64,000 nt of DNA from Lentzea sp. NBRC 105346 (GTDB taxonomy: Bacteria > Actinomycetota > Actinomycetes > Mycobacteriales > Pseudonocardiaceae). A program made the position numbers and the translations under genes. The first letter of the stretch is position 1. Every line of letters starts with the position of its first letter. Positions 57,044 to 64,000 of this stretch are shown in pieces. Location of the stretch: positions 1 to 64,000 of the forward strand of contig NZ_BSTQ01000020.1 in the NCBI RefSeq assembly GCF_030269605.1, in the 5' to 3' direction. A model generated the notes under the pieces. That model made no database searches. It was given only the letters and a program-made list of their open reading frames with translations, and was not told where the DNA came from.

Positions 57044-58064
57044 GGTCGTCGGCGAAGGTTTCGAGCATCGGCAGCCCTTCGATTCTCGCCCGCATGTCGT
57101 GGTGTCGTGGCACGTTCTCAATGGCCTTGGCCAGTTTCGCCGGCGTGAGGCCGGCGGCGTCCACCTTGCTACCGAGGCCGAGTTCTTCGATGCGCGCGGC
57201 GTTGGCGGGTTGATCGGCGAACAACGGCACCGCGACCATGGGCACACCGACCTCCAGAGCTTCCCGCACCCCGCCGAACCCAGCGTGCGTCAGGAACACC
57301 TCACACGCGCCGAGCAGTTTCCTCTGGTTGACGAATCCCTCGAGGAGCACCTTGTCCGGCCTCGGCCCGCGCCACCTGGCCAGCATCTCGTCGCTACCCA
57401 GCGCTACAACGGCCTTGGTGTCCAACTCCCCCAGTGCTTCGACCGTGATCTCCATCAGCCGGGAATCCTTGCCCAGCAACCAATGCGTGGTCGAGCCGAA
57501 GCTCGCGAGGATGAACGGCTCCTCGGTTGTCCTGCAGGCGCCGGGCACCCGGTAGGACCGCCGCGTCGGCGGGCTGTCGGGGTACCACTCCTCTGGCAGC
57601 AGCCCGGCGACGAGCTTCGCCTTGCTGGTCAGCCCCAACTCCTGCTCCGCACGCCTCAGCTGGCCGATCATCGGTGCGATGTCGACCATGGCGTGCGGCA
57701 GCCCGAGTGCCTCCGCGGCCACAATCGCGCCGTACTCGTTGGTCTCCCTCACGATCACGTCGGGCCGCCACCTCGTCGCGGCGTCGATCAGGTTGTTCGC
57801 GAACGCCAGCGTCATCCCCTTGTCGAACAAGGGAAGCTCCAGCGGCCCGGTGATCTCCGGTCGCCACACCGGCTTCGGCGTGCCGACCTGTCCGGGTGCC
57901 ATCGCGTCCGGCAGCACGAGCACGTCGACATCCAGCGACTCCTCGACAGCCCGGCCGGTTGCGATCGCGACCTCATGGCCTCTGGCCTGCAACGCCTTGG
58001 AAATGGGGAGCATCACCGGTAGCAGGTGTGACGGGATGGGCAGCCCGGTCAGCAACACTCTCAT
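57024..58064 (-). CDS. GT1 family glycosyltransferase (macrolide-type)
   Basis: A 346-residue GT-B enzyme: N-terminal Rossmann half with SHLLPVMLPISKALQARGHEVAIAT, and C-terminal nucleotide-sugar half with THAGFGGVREALEVGVPMVAVPLFADQPANAARIEELGLG (about residues 255-300), the MGT/UGT signature. Members glycosylate macrolides, other antibiotics or lipids. No biosynthetic genes surround it, so a detoxifying or resistance role is as likely as biosynthesis. Confidence 0.9.
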   Translation of the reverse strand: MRVLLTGLPIPSHLLPVMLPISKALQARGHEVAIATGRAVEESLDVDVLVLPDAMAPGQVGTPKPVWRPEITGPLELPLFDKGMTLAFANNLIDAATRWRPDVIVRETNEYGAIVAAEALGLPHAMVDIAPMIGQLRRAEQELGLTSKAKLVAGLLPEEWYPDSPPTRRSYRVPGACRTTEEPFILASFGSTTHWLLGKDSRLMEITVEALGELDTKAVVALGSDEMLARWRGPRPDKVLLEGFVNQRKLLGACEVFLTHAGFGGVREALEVGVPMVAVPLFADQPANAARIEELGLGSKVDAAGLTPAKLAKAIENVPRHHDMRARIEGLPMLETFADDLTASLW

Positions 58065-58121
58065 TCACCCAGCACAACAGCGTGGGTGTGCCGGAGACAA
58101 CGAACGTTCCACTGAGCGAAT

Positions 58122-58153
58122 GGCCTCCGGGGTGTTTGTTCCTCCCGGAGGCC
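58122..58153 (-). terminator. Terminator after the small membrane-protein gene
   Basis: A perfect 10-bp stem GGCCTCCGGG (58122-58131) with 58144-58153, 12-nt loop, lies 9 bp past the stop of the minus-strand gene ending at 58162. Confidence 0.75.
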
Positions 58154-58161
58154 TGTTCTGT

Positions 58162-58692
58162 TCAGTCGAAGTCACGCCCGGCGATCGCCACGAAGAGCTC
58201 GACGACACCGGCGTACTTGGCGTGCCTACGAACGACGACCTCCTCGGCGAAGCAGGCCGCCGCGAGTACCTCGGCTTCCTCCGCGATGTCGTACACGTCG
58301 AGACCGGCCGGGCAGAACAGCAACATCTTGACGCCGCCCGGTTTCAACGACGTCCACAGGATGCCCGGCAGCCGCCCGTGCGACGTGCAGATCCGCGCCT
58401 GCACGAACGCCGACCGCAGCCGGTGCTGCACGAGAACGCACCAGAAACGACCGCTGAGGAACCGGCGGGCCGCAGGCCACTGGGTTCCGGTGATGACTCC
58501 GAGGACCGCGACTCCACCGACTCCGAGCGGTCCGGAGAACCAGCCGAGCCAGTGGAGCGCGAGCGGCACAACGATGAGGAGCGCGAGCTCGTATCGCCAC
58601 CGCCACAACAACAAGAGGATGTTCGCCCGTCGTGGACGGGCCATGTGGATGGCAAGGACGGCCGCCTGCCGCTGCGTCAACCGACTTCTCAT
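58162..58692 (-). CDS. Small membrane protein resembling AICE transfer-region proteins
   Basis: 176 residues with two membrane segments (LALLIVVPLALHWLG and VGGVAVLGVITG) and a C-terminal cytoplasmic half (WCVLVQHRLRSAFVQARICTSHGRLPGILWTSLKPGGVKMLLFCPAG, ending RHAKYAGVVELFVAI). This pattern recalls proteins encoded beside the TraB-type translocase in actinomycete integrative conjugative elements; recognition is from memory. ATG 58692 follows GGGAGG and overlaps the upstream stop (ATGA). Confidence 0.6.
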   Translation of the reverse strand: MRSRLTQRQAAVLAIHMARPRRANILLLLWRWRYELALLIVVPLALHWLGWFSGPLGVGGVAVLGVITGTQWPAARRFLSGRFWCVLVQHRLRSAFVQARICTSHGRLPGILWTSLKPGGVKMLLFCPAGLDVYDIAEEAEVLAAACFAEEVVVRRHAKYAGVVELFVAIAGRDFD

Positions 58693-58919
58693 GACGGACC
58701 TCCCGCGAGATCCACGTCGGCCGCGGCACACGTGTGCCGGTCGCGGACAGCGTCCCACCGCGGATCGCGGTAGACCCGGCCCCATCCGGACTGCTTGCGG
58801 TAGCTGTTCCAGCCGCGCTTGCGCGCGCGCTCATCCTCAGCGGCGAACAGCCGGTCGAGCAGTCGCTGAATCAGACTTGAGCTGTATAAGACCTCTTTCC
58901 TGGGCCTATCATCGTTCAT
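58689..58919 (-). CDS. 76-residue hypothetical protein
   Basis: A small charged protein (MNDDRPRKEVLYSSSLIQRLLDRLFAAEDERARKRGWNSY..., ending VDLAGGPS) without membrane segments. I do not recognise it. ATG 58919 has GAGGGG upstream; its stop is coupled (ATGA) to the membrane protein gene. Divergent from the XRE operon at 59152; the 232-bp gap between them contains its promoter. Confidence 0.6.
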   Translation of the reverse strand: MNDDRPRKEVLYSSSLIQRLLDRLFAAEDERARKRGWNSYRKQSGWGRVYRDPRWDAVRDRHTCAAADVDLAGGPS

Positions 58920-59129
58920 TGTGTGCCCCTCGATTCGCGCTGGTATGGGGGTTGGACACACGCCTGCGAAGATCACGGCCCAGGAGTGGGAGCCCGCACG
59001 AGCGGGCGAGGCCGTCCCGCAGGCCGGAACGGGCCCGCTGAGACGACAGTCCCGCGGAGCGGCACGACAATGCGCGGCAAACGACGGCGGTCAGTGTAGG
59101 GTTGCCTGGTTCTCATGTCCGACCACCGC

Positions 59130-59143
59130 CCTACACCTGTAGG
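59130..59143. promoter_or_regulatory. Operator-like dyad 1 of the XRE operon
   Basis: CCTACACCTGTAGG, arms CCTACA/TGTAGG, lies 9 bp before the XRE start. It matches the second dyad 43 bp away in arms, length and centre pattern, so both are likely bound by one protein, probably the XRE regulator itself. Confidence 0.6.
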
Positions 59144-59151
59144 TAGGAGAG

Positions 59152-60414
59152 ATGTCAAGCGCTGACACTAAGCCTACATCGGTAGGTGGCGTCGGACCAG
59201 AGCCGGACGCTGAGCGGGTGACGCCCGCGGACTTCGGCGAGGAGCTGAAGCGGTGGCGACTGCAGCGCAAGGTCACGCAGGCACAGACCGCGCGCGCGGT
59301 CTCCGTCAGCCGGGCGACCATCGCGCAGTGGGAAACCGGCACGCATCTGCCGTCGGCGGAGAACGCACGACTGCTCGACATCCACCTGAACGCCGGTCAG
59401 AAGCTGGTCGTACTGGCGGAGAAGGCACGGGGACCGCAACGCCAGCGAGCCCCCCACATGTTGGTGGCAGCCGGAGAGATCTCCGTACAGGAAGCGTTCC
59501 GCAAGGTGGGCCAGGCTCTCGCCGCCGAGCTCATGTTCGACGAAGAAGGCAGGCCCGCGGGCTGGCGGCATAACCTCCAGCAGAAAGACGCGCCACGAAC
59601 CGCGTTGAGTACCGCCTACGGGATCAAGGCCTTGTTGATCGTGGGTGATCCCCACGTCGACCTGCATGCGTTGGAGCACAACCTGCGGCACATGCGCGCG
59701 GGGTCCGGTGGCTGGCTGCGGCAGTATCAGCAGGAACCACGCCCCGAGATCACGGCGACGGTGCTGGACGCGCTCTTCCGAATTGGCACGCCGCTGTCAG
59801 TCGACGAGGCGCTGTCGCTGATGAAGGACTCGATGGACGGGTTCAGCCGAACCAGGCCCTTCGTCCTTTCGAACGTTCTCCAGACGGTCAACCGGTTGCG
59901 TCCCGACTCTCCCCTCGCCGCTTCACTGGTCGAAGACCTGTTGAAGACCAGGAGAGACTTCGGCGGCGTACTGTTGTGGCCGGAGAAGCAGGAGCCAGGT
60001 CTCGCGATACACATGCAGGAACCATCGGTCGTGCACACCGCACGGGCGCTGGTTGCGTTGCAGTCCTCAATGCACACTCAGGACAATCCTGAACTGCAGG
60101 ATGCGGTAGCGCAGGCGACGAGTTGGCTGGTCGACCAGTCCGACGACAACGGCGTCTACGAAGAACTCGTACGTTCCCACCTCACCATCAGGCACTTCAC
60201 CTCCGCCTGGGTGGCTCTGGCCCTGGCCTCTTCCAGCCCTTCTCAAGTGCCGGTCGAGCGGCTCAGTGCTGCATTGAAGGTGATGTGGAGCCGCTACGAC
60301 CCCGATCTCGGTCTGTGGGCGTGGGGGAACGGGGACCTACCGATCTGGATGACGCACAACGCTGTGGCCGCATTGCAGGCCACGGCATACGCCCATCTCA
60401 GTTCAGGTCTGTGA
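59152..60414 (+). CDS. XRE regulator with C-terminal alpha/alpha-toroid (cyclase/prenyltransferase-like) domain
   Basis: A 420-residue protein. The HTH (EELKRWRLQRKVTQAQTARAVSVSRATIAQWETGTHLPSAENARLL) spans about residues 29-75. From about residue 220 to the end the repeats (ARALVALQSSMHTQDNPELQDAVAQATSWLVDQSDDNGVY) resemble the alpha/alpha-toroid of squalene-cyclase and prenyltransferase families, without an evident catalytic Asp motif; it is probably a sensor. ATG 59152 has AGGAG only 2-3 nt upstream, and operator dyad 2 would be coding; a GTG at 59218 (MTPADFGEELKRWR) is a good alternative. First gene of a four-gene operon. Confidence 0.8.
   Translation: MSSADTKPTSVGGVGPEPDAERVTPADFGEELKRWRLQRKVTQAQTARAVSVSRATIAQWETGTHLPSAENARLLDIHLNAGQKLVVLAEKARGPQRQRAPHMLVAAGEISVQEAFRKVGQALAAELMFDEEGRPAGWRHNLQQKDAPRTALSTAYGIKALLIVGDPHVDLHALEHNLRHMRAGSGGWLRQYQQEPRPEITATVLDALFRIGTPLSVDEALSLMKDSMDGFSRTRPFVLSNVLQTVNRLRPDSPLAASLVEDLLKTRRDFGGVLLWPEKQEPGLAIHMQEPSVVHTARALVALQSSMHTQDNPELQDAVAQATSWLVDQSDDNGVYEELVRSHLTIRHFTSAWVALALASSSPSQVPVERLSAALKVMWSRYDPDLGLWAWGNGDLPIWMTHNAVAALQATAYAHLSSGL
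59173..59186. promoter_or_regulatory. Operator-like dyad 2 of the XRE operon
   Basis: CCTACATCGGTAGG, centred 43 bp from dyad 1. It falls inside codons 8-12 if ATG 59152 is used and upstream of the gene if GTG 59218 is used. Confidence 0.5.
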
Positions 60415-60429
60415 CCCTCGGAGAAACAA

Positions 60430-61116
60430 TTGACCCGAACTGCCTTGGGCAGTCGCACCGCCGTTGACGTTGCGCTGTACTCAGACGTGTCGGACCTGCG
60501 GCACCGCCTGTGCCGGCTCATCGAGGACACCTCGCGCCTCGCGTCCTGGTTCGACGAACTGCGCGACGACACGGTGGCCGTGGCCAGCCGCTCATACTGG
60601 CACCCCAACGGTTTCGCGAAGATCGTGCTGGATCCCGCCCAGCGCGTCCGGCTGCACGTGTGGCCGGAGTCGAACGCGCCCCGGCTCGGAGAGTCCAATC
60701 CGCACAGCCATCGGTGGGACTTCGCGTCGACCGTGCTGACCGGTGAAGGTCTGCACACGGTGGAGTACGCCGAATCCTCCGGAGGTATGAGCTACCACCG
60801 GTACCACTACGGCGCCGACCCGAACGACCGCGCCCGTCTGGTCGCCGACGCCCCAGTGGAACTGACCGCGGTCCGCAGCCCGTTCATCCGACGTGGCCAG
60901 ATCTACACGTGCGACACATCGGTGATCCACACCGTGCGCCCGGCCGGCGATGCGCTCACCGCGACACTGGTGTTGCAAGGCCCGCAGAAGACATCGACGA
61001 CGGCTGTCTACCTGATGCCAGGAACCAGCGAGGACCAGCCCAACGGCGTACTGACACCGGATGACTTCCTGGCGCTGTCCGGTGCCGTGCTCGAGAGAAT
61101 GGGTGTCGCCCCATGA
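60430..61116 (+). CDS. Cupin-like metal-binding protein of the accessory operon
   Basis: A 228-residue protein with a cupin-type pattern: HSHRWDF (His92/His94) followed by a beta-rich segment and a later His167 in SVIHTVRPAGDALTATLVLQGP. This suggests a metal site as in dioxygenase or isomerase cupins; I cannot name the reaction. TTG 60430 follows GGAGAA at 5 nt, 15 bp after the XRE stop. The stop overlaps the next start (ATGA). Confidence 0.7.
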   Translation: MTRTALGSRTAVDVALYSDVSDLRHRLCRLIEDTSRLASWFDELRDDTVAVASRSYWHPNGFAKIVLDPAQRVRLHVWPESNAPRLGESNPHSHRWDFASTVLTGEGLHTVEYAESSGGMSYHRYHYGADPNDRARLVADAPVELTAVRSPFIRRGQIYTCDTSVIHTVRPAGDALTATLVLQGPQKTSTTAVYLMPGTSEDQPNGVLTPDDFLALSGAVLERMGVAP

Positions 61117-61700
61117 GCCTGTTCCGAGCACGGCACGGTGTGCTCACCGACCACGACATCCACCGTGCACTGAACAAGGGTGACTTGGTCGTCGACCCGT
61201 TCTCTGCCGACATGGTCCGGCCGGCTGCGCTGAGCCTGCGCCTCGGCCAAGAGGCCTACACGCTGGTGCCCACGGGCCCCGTGGACACGGCCCGCCATGA
61301 CACCTACCCGTCGCTGCTGGCGAAGGAACTGGACGACCACGGCCGCCTGGCCATTGGCCCCGGTGAGGTGGTGCTGGCGGCCACGTTGGAACGCATCGCA
61401 ATCTCAACGCGCCTGGTCGGCGTGCTGGACGGCATCTCGGACCTGGCCCGGCTGGGCATCAGTGTCGTGCTGTCGTCCCAAGTCAGCCCAGGCTTTGGCG
61501 CCGGAGAGGGCGCGATCATCACGTTGGAGATCGTGTCGAGGCTGCAGGAGACCGTGCACCTCCACCCAGGTACCCGGATCTGCAACCTGATGCTGTTCAA
61601 GGCCAGCCGATCAGCTCTGCGTTCCTACACCGAAATGCCACACAACTACTCCCGAGACGTCGTGATCTCGCCTTCCCGTCTGGCCGATCACCATGTCTGA
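61113..61700 (+). CDS. dCTP deaminase-like protein with altered phosphate-binding motif
   Basis: A 195-residue protein of the trimeric dUTPase/dCTP deaminase fold. The family motif GRSSxARLG appears as GISDLARLG (107-115), so the arginine and second serine that bind triphosphate are replaced, while the catalytic glutamate (Glu139, TLEI) is kept. The C-terminal loop (LRSYTEMPHNYS) is shortened. It may act on a different nucleotide or bind without deaminating. ATG 61113 is coupled to the cupin gene; its end overlaps the kinase-like gene by 8 bp. Confidence 0.78.
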   Translation: MSLFRARHGVLTDHDIHRALNKGDLVVDPFSADMVRPAALSLRLGQEAYTLVPTGPVDTARHDTYPSLLAKELDDHGRLAIGPGEVVLAATLERIAISTRLVGVLDGISDLARLGISVVLSSQVSPGFGAGEGAIITLEIVSRLQETVHLHPGTRICNLMLFKASRSALRSYTEMPHNYSRDVVISPSRLADHHV

Positions 61701-62718
61701 CCAGGAGCTGAAGGACATGGGTGAGCGCCGCATAGTCGCGGAGCTGCTCGCCCCTCGATACCGCGACGTCATCGGGTTCGGCGACGACTGCGCCGTGCTG
61801 ACCGACGACCTGGTCGTCACCACCGACACCTGCCCCACACCGTTGGTCCGCCAACTGGGCTATGAGGACCTGTATTACGCAGGTTGGCTACTAGCCACCA
61901 TCAACCTGTCGGACCTGGCCGCAGCAGGCGCCCACCCGCTAGGCCTGGTGGTCAACTACACCCTGCCCGCAGCACTTCCGGTGTCGCAGTTCGAACGCCT
62001 GGTGGACGGCGTGGACGACTGCGCCGCATTGCACGGCACTCGTGTCACCGGCGGCGACTTGCGCGACGGTCCAACGGTGCATTTGACGGCGACCGCAATC
62101 GGCCGCTGCGCCCCCGGCGGCCGACTGAGCAGACGCGGAGCCCGAGAGGGCGATCGGCTCATGTTGATCGGCTCCCCCGGCTGGCTGTGGGCGGCAGTAC
62201 TCGTCCACGAGGGCCACGCATCGCTGTCCATGGACGACACCCAGACCCTCCGCGAGCGTGCCTGCAAACCGCAGGCCCAACTGAAAGCCGGCCAGCTACT
62301 CGCATCCGAGCGCCTGGCAACGTCAGCCATGGACGTGTCCGACGGCCTGTACGCGAGCGTCCGCAGCATCTGCGAAACGAACGAACTGGGTGCCTTGATG
62401 GCCCCTGACATCGAACTCGACCCACTGCTGATGAAAGTGTGCTCGCAGGCAGGCCTCAGACCGTTCTCCCTGGCGGAAACGTGGGGCGACTGGAGCCTGC
62501 TGGTGACCGTACGCCCCGAACACGTGCACCGAACCCAGGCCCTGCTGGCAGCCTTATCCATAGAAGCCCGTGAGATCGGCGTCCTGACACCTCTTGCCGA
62601 GGGCATCCGCCGTGGCGACCCACAGACCCCATGGAATGGCATCGCCCAAGAACGCTTCTCGAAGCGGTCGTGGCACGGCACCACGATGGCGGACCTGCTC
62701 ACAGACCTGCTGAAATGA
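61693..62718 (+). CDS. ThiL-like (thiamine-monophosphate kinase/PurM superfamily) protein
   Basis: A 341-residue ATP-binding protein with ThiL landmarks: GFGDDCAVL (28-36), NLSDLAAAGAHPLGL (71-85), GGDLRDG (120-126) and MDVSDGL (213-219). The metal-binding aspartates of the superfamily are all present, so it is probably active. No thiamine gene is near, and its partners are a cupin and a dCTP-deaminase-like protein, so a kinase for another phosphomonoester is likely. ATG 61693 overlaps the upstream gene. Confidence 0.85.
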   Translation: MSDQELKDMGERRIVAELLAPRYRDVIGFGDDCAVLTDDLVVTTDTCPTPLVRQLGYEDLYYAGWLLATINLSDLAAAGAHPLGLVVNYTLPAALPVSQFERLVDGVDDCAALHGTRVTGGDLRDGPTVHLTATAIGRCAPGGRLSRRGAREGDRLMLIGSPGWLWAAVLVHEGHASLSMDDTQTLRERACKPQAQLKAGQLLASERLATSAMDVSDGLYASVRSICETNELGALMAPDIELDPLLMKVCSQAGLRPFSLAETWGDWSLLVTVRPEHVHRTQALLAALSIEAREIGVLTPLAEGIRRGDPQTPWNGIAQERFSKRSWHGTTMADLLTDLLK

Positions 62719-62726
62719 TCCGTGTC

Positions 62727-62751
62727 CTGTGCCCGCAATTCGCGGGCACAG
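62727..62751 (+). terminator. Terminator of the accessory four-gene operon
   Basis: A perfect 10-bp stem CTGTGCCCGC (62727-62736) with 62742-62751 and a 5-nt loop, 9 bp after the last stop. It ends 11 bp before the tRNA fragment. Confidence 0.85.
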
Positions 62752-62761
62752 AACCCAACCG

Positions 62762-62807
62762 TCGGGGCGACAGGATTTGAACCTGCGACCCCCCGCTCCC
62801 AAAGCGG
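62762..62807 (-). other. 3' fragment of tRNA-Pro (TGG), probable attachment site
   Basis: Read on the minus strand: anticodon arm CCGC-TTTGGGA-GCGG (anticodon TGG), variable bases, T arm GCAGG-TTCAAAT-CCTGT, acceptor strand CGCCCCG and discriminator A at 62762. The D arm and 5' acceptor strand CGGGGCG are absent beyond 62807. A 46-bp 3' portion beginning at the anticodon stem is the classic duplicated core left by AICE-type integration into tRNA genes. By orientation the element, and the full tRNA, should lie at higher coordinates, past this window. Confidence 0.75.
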
Positions 62808-62890
62808 TGAGCAGTGAGCGCTGTGCTTACGTATGGAATCCCCAGGATATCGCTGAGCGCAAATCCCCCAGTTGGGGTGTCTGAGAACGA

Positions 62891-63226
62891 TCACACCAGG
62901 CGCAGGAACGGGCGCGGCTGCTCGGGCAGCGTCGGCACCTCGTACTCGGCGCCGACGGCGATCTCTCCCCCGGCCCACCCGGTACCTCCGTCGTCGCGTT
63001 CGACCACGGTTCTCCCTCTGCACAGGGCCTCGATGCCGCTCTGCATGAGGAACATGGCCTCGTCGAGCGGCAGTCCGAGTTGGATGTAGACCGTGTTGGT
63101 CTCGCGGTCGATGATGGCCGGCACCTCGAGGTCCTCGATGAGTTCAACGGCGATGCGGCGGATCTGGTGTAGCGCTGCGTACCCCCGAGCAACCAGGGCG
63201 GCAGAGGCAGAGTCTGCAGTGGTCAC
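62891..63226 (-). CDS. Hypothetical protein of the integrated element
   Basis: A 111-residue protein (MTTADSASAALVARGYAALHQIRRIAVELIEDLEVPAIIDRETNTVY...) with one short hydrophobic stretch and no recognised family. GTG 63226. It is the first gene inside the tRNA fragment and points to it, a position where AICEs often have small accessory genes. Its 3' end lies 83 bp from the fragment. Confidence 0.55.
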   Translation of the reverse strand: MTTADSASAALVARGYAALHQIRRIAVELIEDLEVPAIIDRETNTVYIQLGLPLDEAMFLMQSGIEALCRGRTVVERDDGGTGWAGGEIAVGAEYEVPTLPEQPRPFLRLV

Positions 63227-63344
63227 GTGGGCCTTACCGTCAGCGATCTAGTTCACGTTACAACGAATATCTATCGATCACCTGTTCGGAGCAACTTAGC
63301 TAACGGAACTATTTAGGCGCGTCGCGCTGGCCGCCCGTATGCGT

Positions 63345-63773
63345 CTAGGATCGCCCGCCCTCGCCCTTCTTGCGCCGCGCCGGCTTCTTCGCGCCAACGA
63401 CCTCGAACCGGCCGGGCTGCTCGGCGACCTTTTCGAGAGTGGGCGCGGGGCGCGCACCGGTCTTGATGCGTCGTTCAACCTCGGCAAGCAGCTGTTCGTC
63501 GGACAGTGTTCCCGCCGGGCTGTGAACGACCTTGGCCTTGGCTTCCTCGGGTGTGAGAATGCCCGCGGCGACGACCACCTCGAGCAGCGGTCTGCCGATG
63601 GCGTGCGCGACTGGCCGCAGGTTCTCGACGGACGGCGTCGTCTGTCCGGAGATCCATCGGCTGATGATGGCTTGGCTGACGCCAGCCTCTAGTCCGAGCT
63701 GGGTGATGTTCCAGCCCTTACGGTCCATGTGCCCTTTGAGGTAAGGGCCAAAGGTCCCCCGATCTTGGTCCAT
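63345..63773 (-). CDS. XRE-family HTH repressor-like protein
   Basis: A 142-residue protein: HTH in GHMDRKGWNITQLGLEAGVSQAIISRWISGQTTPSVENLRPVAHAIG (about residues 14-60) and a basic C-terminal tail (KKPARRKKGEGG). ATG 63773 lies only 6 nt after a TACGCT -10-like box, so the message may be leaderless. It is divergent from a second HTH gene with operator-like repeats between, the layout of a plasmid- or phage-type switch. Confidence 0.82.
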   Translation of the reverse strand: MDQDRGTFGPYLKGHMDRKGWNITQLGLEAGVSQAIISRWISGQTTPSVENLRPVAHAIGRPLLEVVVAAGILTPEEAKAKVVHSPAGTLSDEQLLAEVERRIKTGARPAPTLEKVAEQPGRFEVVGAKKPARRKKGEGGRS

Positions 63774-63787
63774 GCATACAGCGTACT

Positions 63788-63807
63788 TGCATGCATGCAT
63801 ACGTGCA
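63788..63807. promoter_or_regulatory. Operator-like repeat at the leftward promoter
   Basis: TGCATGCATGCATACGTGCA contains TGCATACGTGCA (63796-63807), the exact reverse complement of the site at 63866-63877. It overlaps the predicted promoter of the XRE repressor gene. Confidence 0.6.
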
Positions 63808-63860
63808 CAGCCCTGAACCGGTATTGGAACCAAACGTCCTAATTGCACGCGTGTGACTTC

Positions 63861-63887
63861 TTGCATGCACGTATGCATTCGTATAAC
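63861..63887 (+). promoter_or_regulatory. Rightward promoter with operator-like repeat
   Basis: TTGCAT (63861-63866) and TATAAC (63882-63887) are 15 bp apart, 8 bp before ATG 63896, so the transcript is probably leaderless. TGCACGTATGCA (63866-63877) fills the spacer and is the inverse of the leftward site. Confidence 0.55.
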
Positions 63888-63895
63888 GTGCATGC

Positions 63896-64000
63896 ATGCA
63901 GCCGACCACCTCCCCCGCAAGACCGAAGCCGGTCCGCATCCGCCGCGACGTCCTCACCGAGCACCGGACCGCGGCCGGCATCAACTCCGACGCTGAGCTC
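63896..64000 (+). CDS. Second HTH regulator, partial (runs off the window)
   Basis: The first 35 codons read MQPTTSPARPKPVRIRRDV, then LTEHRTAAGINSDAEL, like the start of small XRE/Cro-type proteins of integrative elements whose HTH follows directly. No ribosome-binding site is visible; the promoter is close enough for a leaderless start. The overlapping frame from 63892 has no support. The 3' part is outside the window. Confidence 0.55.
   Translation, partial: MQPTTSPARPKPVRIRRDVLTEHRTAAGINSDAEL

Noticed and set aside
61693..62718. Housekeeping thiamine-phosphate kinase
   Set aside because: No thiamine gene is nearby, and it is locked into an accessory operon; kept as ThiL-like only.
62762..62840. 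Intact tRNA-Pro gene
   Set aside because: The 5' half (D arm and CGGGGCG acceptor strand) is absent, so it is a fragment.

Overview
The window is about 70% GC and gene dense, with many GTG starts and frequent 1-4 bp stop/start overlaps. A mycothiol-type enzyme, an ECF sigma/zinc anti-sigma pair, duplicated clpP genes, two-permease sugar ABC transporters and a tRNA-Pro-derived att-like sequence point to a mycelial actinomycete. I infer Pseudonocardiales (Lentzea, Saccharothrix or Actinosynnema type); nothing in the window proves the genus.

Left part (1-33.6 kb) is mostly conserved chromosome: ftsY; anmK with a sodium/solute symporter; a tandem GNAT protein; a mycothiol-type DinB protein; an AbiEi-like gene between two identical hairpins; a P450/DUF6807 mini-operon; a plsC-like acyltransferase; a UvrA-like ATPase with a VOC protein; smc; a sigma/anti-sigma pair; acyP; a CAP protein with two Thr-rich membrane-anchored proteins; a decayed methyltransferase; a TPR membrane protein; kdpDE without kdpFABC; a MarR gene; a padR-HAAS pair; and the protein-quality block clpX-clpP2-clpP1-tig. 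The usual acyP-smc-ftsY neighbourhood is present but split by about 10 kb of other genes.

The middle part (33.7-58.1 kb) is about nutrient capture. It has two secreted paralogues, a sugar ABC transporter with no hydrolase, a LysR gene, two tandem LuxR-type regulators and a large secreted protein. A LacI-controlled, translationally coupled operon (43.7-51.6 kb) follows: lipoprotein, two permeases, GH5, GH38 alpha-mannosidase and secreted GH18. I read it as a high-mannose N-glycan foraging locus. A glycine-betaine type ABC system with a fused double permease and a second, divergent binding protein comes next, then a GT1 glycosyltransferase.

The right part (58.1-64 kb) is accessory. Two small overlapping genes resemble genes of actinomycete integrative elements. 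They are followed by a four-gene operon: an XRE regulator with an alpha/alpha-toroid domain, a cupin-like protein, a dCTP-deaminase-like protein with altered phosphate-binding residues, and a ThiL-like kinase. The operon has two matching 14-bp dyads at its start and a strong terminator at its end. It abuts a 46-bp 3' fragment of tRNA-Pro, the expected footprint of an integrative element. Beyond the fragment are a small unknown gene and a divergent pair of HTH genes sharing repeated TGCATACGTGCA-type operators, the second running off the window. The four-gene operon is my best candidate for an undescribed system.

Dispersed repeats are notable: a 176-bp nested-palindrome element (two copies), a 46-nt hairpin (three copies) and a 13-bp palindrome GTCCAC(A/T)GTGGAC (four copies).
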